From NCBI GenBank assembly GCA_964482585.1, contig CAYZYO010000018.1:1-26127 (forward strand): a DNA stretch of 26,127 nt, in the 5' to 3' direction. Below are positions 24,508 to 26,127 of this stretch, piece by piece. Origin of the DNA: CAYZYO01 sp964482585 (GTDB lineage: Bacteria > Bacillota > Syntrophomonadia > Syntrophomonadales > Syntrophomonadaceae). The translations under genes were made by a program, and so were the position numbers. Within the stretch, counting starts at the first letter, position 1; every line of letters begins with the position of its first letter. The notes below the pieces were generated by a model, which saw only the letters and a program-made list of their open reading frames with translations, was not told where the DNA came from and did not search any database.

Positions 24508-25248
24508 ATGATAATAACCATTGACAACCAACCGGTGGAGGTATCTCCTGGAGAGACTATATTAACAGCAGCTAGAAGGGCAGACATCAATATCCCCACC
24601 CTTTGTTATCACGAGGCTTTTGGAGGGCAGGGAATATGCAGGATGTGCATGGTGGAAGTTAAAAGTAGAGATGCTACTCGTTTAGTAGCTTCGTGCACCT
24701 ATCCGGTAACTGAAGAAATCGAGGTTAGAACTTCAACCCCGGCTATTGAGAAGATCAGGTGCAATATTATTATGCTCTTGTATAAACAGGCTGCCGGCAG
24801 TCAATTAATAAGTGAGCTGTACCATGAATACGAGTGCACAGGTAACCCATTGGCGGTTGATCACCAGGAACGCTGTATTTTATGCCAGCTGTGTGTGAAG
24901 GCCTGTGAAGAGCTGGGTACCAGTGCTATATCTGCTGTTTTGAGGGGAACTGAAAAGCGTATAAGTACTCCTTATGATGAACCTGCACTGGCCTGTATAG
25001 GTTGTAAAGCATGTGCTGAGATCTGTCCTACCGGGGCTATTGAGGTAACTGAAACTAAAAATCAGCGGGTTATATGGAATAAGACCTTTGAACTAATCAA
25101 ATGTGAGCACTGTGGAAATACTATTGGCACTGTTGAACAGCTGCGATACCTGGATGATAAACTACAGATAAATAAAAAAGAATTAAAACTCTGTGAAAAC
25201 TGCAGGAAAAAGGTACTGGCAGAAAAACTGGCTCAATATACAGAATAA
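24508..25248 (+). CDS. HydA/HoxU-like Fe-S subunit without H-cluster domain
   Basis: 246 aa, start ATG after AGGAGGGG, 12 bp after the NuoF-like gene. N-terminal [2Fe-2S] ferredoxin: Cys33, 44, 47, 63. Then 2[4Fe-4S]: CILCQLCVKAC (123-133) and CIGCKACAEIC (163-173). The His-Cys cluster normally placed between them in HydA/NuoG is missing: only Cys85 and Cys110 occur there. The protein ends with two CxxC pairs (199/202 and 229/232) that could form a zinc or iron ribbon. No hydrogenase domain follows, so it is an electron-relay subunit, probably docking the diaphorase to the AOR/ferredoxin pair. A huge palindrome begins at its stop codon. Confidence 0.9.
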   Translation: MIITIDNQPVEVSPGETILTAARRADINIPTLCYHEAFGGQGICRMCMVEVKSRDATRLVASCTYPVTEEIEVRTSTPAIEKIRCNIIMLLYKQAAGSQLISELYHEYECTGNPLAVDHQERCILCQLCVKACEELGTSAISAVLRGTEKRISTPYDEPALACIGCKACAEICPTGAIEVTETKNQRVIWNKTFELIKCEHCGNTIGTVEQLRYLDDKLQINKKELKLCENCRKKVLAEKLAQYTE

Positions 25249-25393
25249 AGAAAGTGATGCGACAGGGGACGGGTAGACACAAGGGGACGGTTCTCCTGTG
25301 TCAATAGAAACGGCGCGCCCATGGGCGCACGTTCTATTGACACAGGAGAACCGTCCCCTTGTGTCTACCCGTCCCCTGCCGCATCACTTTCTT
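25248..25393. repeat. 146-bp near-perfect palindrome
   Basis: Arms 25248-25309 and 25332-25393 match in 61 of 62 positions (mismatch at 25261-25262 zone). The core contains GGGGACGGTTCTCCTGTGTC, and the centre holds the 14-bp palindrome GCGCCCATGGGCGC (25315-25328). It starts on the last base of the preceding stop codon. It is GC-richer than its surroundings. The core word is, from memory, a common dispersed repeat in several anaerobe genomes. It would end transcription poorly (no T-run) but could block 3' exonucleases. Confidence 0.9.
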
Positions 25394-25416
25394 CTATGGC
25401 TAAAGTTTTAATGTAG

Positions 25417-25425
25417 TGGTATAAT
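25417..25425 (+). promoter_or_regulatory. extended -10 promoter for thiD
   Basis: TGGTATAAT is a perfect extended -10 (TGnTATAAT). The -35 position holds only TGGCTA. It lies 25 bases before the riboswitch, so the transcript would begin near 25432. Confidence 0.6.
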
Positions 25426-25449
25426 ATCCATTATAAAATAAGAATAGAT

Positions 25450-25530
25450 TTTCCGGGGGTGCCGAAAGGCTGAGAGACAATTAATTGTCAACCCTTAGTA
25501 ACCTGATCTGGGTAATGCCAGCGGAGGGAG
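25450..25530 (+). promoter_or_regulatory. TPP riboswitch (THI box)
   Basis: The conserved THI-box blocks occur in order: GGGGGTGCC, GGCTGAGA, a GACAATTAATTGTC stem, ACCCTTAGTAACCTGATCT, GGGTAATGCCAGCGGAGGGA. P1 can form from TTCCG (25451-25455) with CGGAG (25522-25526). TPP binding should favour the terminator just downstream and switch thiD off. Confidence 0.96.
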
Positions 25531-25551
25531 GTATAAAATAAATAGTATTTT

Positions 25552-25585
25552 AAACACTCTCTTTGGTGAGAGTGTTTTATTTTTG
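25552..25585 (+). terminator. riboswitch-controlled intrinsic terminator
   Basis: AAACACTCTC (25552-25561) and GAGAGTGTTT (25568-25577) with a six-base loop, followed by TATTTTT. It lies between the TPP aptamer and thiD, the expected expression platform. Confidence 0.9.
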
Positions 25586-25619
25586 GTATGGGTCTCTAAA
25601 GATAGAGAGGAAGATAAGA

Positions 25620-26127
25620 ATGAAAAAAAAAGATTTTGTTAAACAGGAAGTAATGGTTAAAAAGGTTCTTACTATCGCGGGATCAGATTCTTCAGCAGGA
25701 GCAGGAATACAGGCAGATATAAAGACCTTTGCAGCTTTAGGTGTTTACGGGAACAGTGTGATAACTGCAATAACGGCTCAGAATACCCTGGGAGTTGATG
25801 ATGTATTTGCAATCACTCCTGAATCTGTCGGCAAGCAGATAGATGCAGTTATAAAAGATGTTGGTGCTGATTCGGTAAAAACTGGGATGTTATATACTAA
25901 GGAAATTATTGAAGTTGTAGCTGACAGGCTTAATTTCTATTCAATTCCTTACCTTGTTATAGATCCGGTAATGGTTTCCAGCAGTGGAAGCAGGCTTCTT
26001 AACCCGGATGCTGAGCAAATACTTGGGGAGAAGCTTTTGCCCCTGGCTGCTCTGGTTACCCCCAATGTGGATGAGGCTTCAGTTCTGTGTGGTTTTTCTA
26101 TAAAAAATGAAAAGGATATCTATAGAG
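25620..26127 (+). CDS. thiD: hydroxymethylpyrimidine/phosphomethylpyrimidine kinase, 3' end outside window
   Basis: 169 codons are visible from ATG 25620 (AGAGAGGAAG upstream); the rest (usual length about 265) is beyond the window. A second ATG at 25653 would give the more usual N-terminus MVKKVLTIAGSD, but with a poorer ribosome site. Signature AGSDSSAGAGIQADIKTF (20-37), VKTGML near 95, DPVMVSSSGSRLL near 121 and TPNVDEA near 150. ThiD phosphorylates HMP and HMP-P for thiamine synthesis, which fits the TPP riboswitch upstream. Other thi genes may follow. Confidence 0.95.
   Translation, partial: MKKKDFVKQEVMVKKVLTIAGSDSSAGAGIQADIKTFAALGVYGNSVITAITAQNTLGVDDVFAITPESVGKQIDAVIKDVGADSVKTGMLYTKEIIEVVADRLNFYSIPYLVIDPVMVSSSGSRLLNPDAEQILGEKLLPLAALVTPNVDEASVLCGFSIKNEKDIYR

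Noticed and set aside
24508..25248. [FeFe]-hydrogenase catalytic subunit
   Set aside because: The N-terminal Fe-S domains match, but the protein ends before any H-cluster domain and none follows.
22209..25248. Respiratory complex I
   Set aside because: Only the NADH-input subunits are present; no membrane or quinone-module genes occur, and the NuoF-like protein has the soluble HydB layout.
25248..25393. Simple intrinsic terminator
   Set aside because: Arms are far too long, and no T-run follows on either strand.

Overview
The window looks like a scaffolded piece of a low-GC Bacillota (Clostridia-type) genome, probably an anaerobe. It has strong AGGAGG-type ribosome sites, frequent TTG and GTG starts, a SpoIID-family protein, a TPP riboswitch, an anaerobic Fe-S and flavin redox repertoire, and a tungsten/molybdenum AOR-family enzyme. 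A run of exactly 100 Ns (1224-1323) shows it is a draft or metagenome scaffold. Species cannot be read from the sequence; a syntrophic or fermentative clostridium is my inference.

Layout. 1-1199 (minus): Fic-domain protein, open at the window edge, with a degenerate catalytic motif. 1.7-4.6 kb: anchored hypothetical protein (minus), HI0933/BaiN-like flavoprotein, MoxR AAA+ ATPase. 4.8-6.8 kb: VWA protein (partner of the MoxR protein) and purC. 6.8-7.75 kb: small ORF, terminator and two adjacent dispersed-repeat copies. 7.75-9.3 kb: fixC and fixX, overlapping by ATGA. 9.5-16.1 kb: single housekeeping or hypothetical genes (membrane protein, DUF4912-like protein, CPBP protease, FmdB-like zinc ribbon, rnhA, cysteine-cluster protein, SpoIID-like lipoprotein, trmL) separated by repeat-bearing spacers. 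16.1-17.3 kb: mostly non-coding, with a 55-aa gene on the minus strand. 17.3-19.1 kb: two-subunit glutaconate-type CoA-transferase closed by a terminator. 19.8-25.25 kb: redox operon. 25.25-26.13 kb: a 146-bp palindrome, then promoter, TPP riboswitch, terminator and the start of thiD.

The most interesting unit is 19796-25248: a 16-cysteine polyferredoxin, an AOR-family catalytic subunit, a NuoE-like protein, a NuoF/HydB-like flavoprotein and a HydA/HoxU-like Fe-S subunit without an H-cluster domain. Together they encode the parts of an NAD(H)-linked, possibly electron-bifurcating or confurcating, tungsten oxidoreductase. A CoA-transferase lies just upstream, so acyl-CoA, acid and aldehyde chemistry may be linked, but a terminator and about 700 bp separate the two units. 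fixCX points to further flavin-based electron transfer, with no fixAB in the window.

A second theme is repeats. A composite dispersed element (a GTAGAGGCGACTTCAGTC hairpin followed by a tail containing an AATCTGTGTGAATCTGTG stretch) occurs in at least five sizeable copies or fragments plus two relics, always between genes, once between the MoxR and VWA genes. A different palindrome follows the redox operon.
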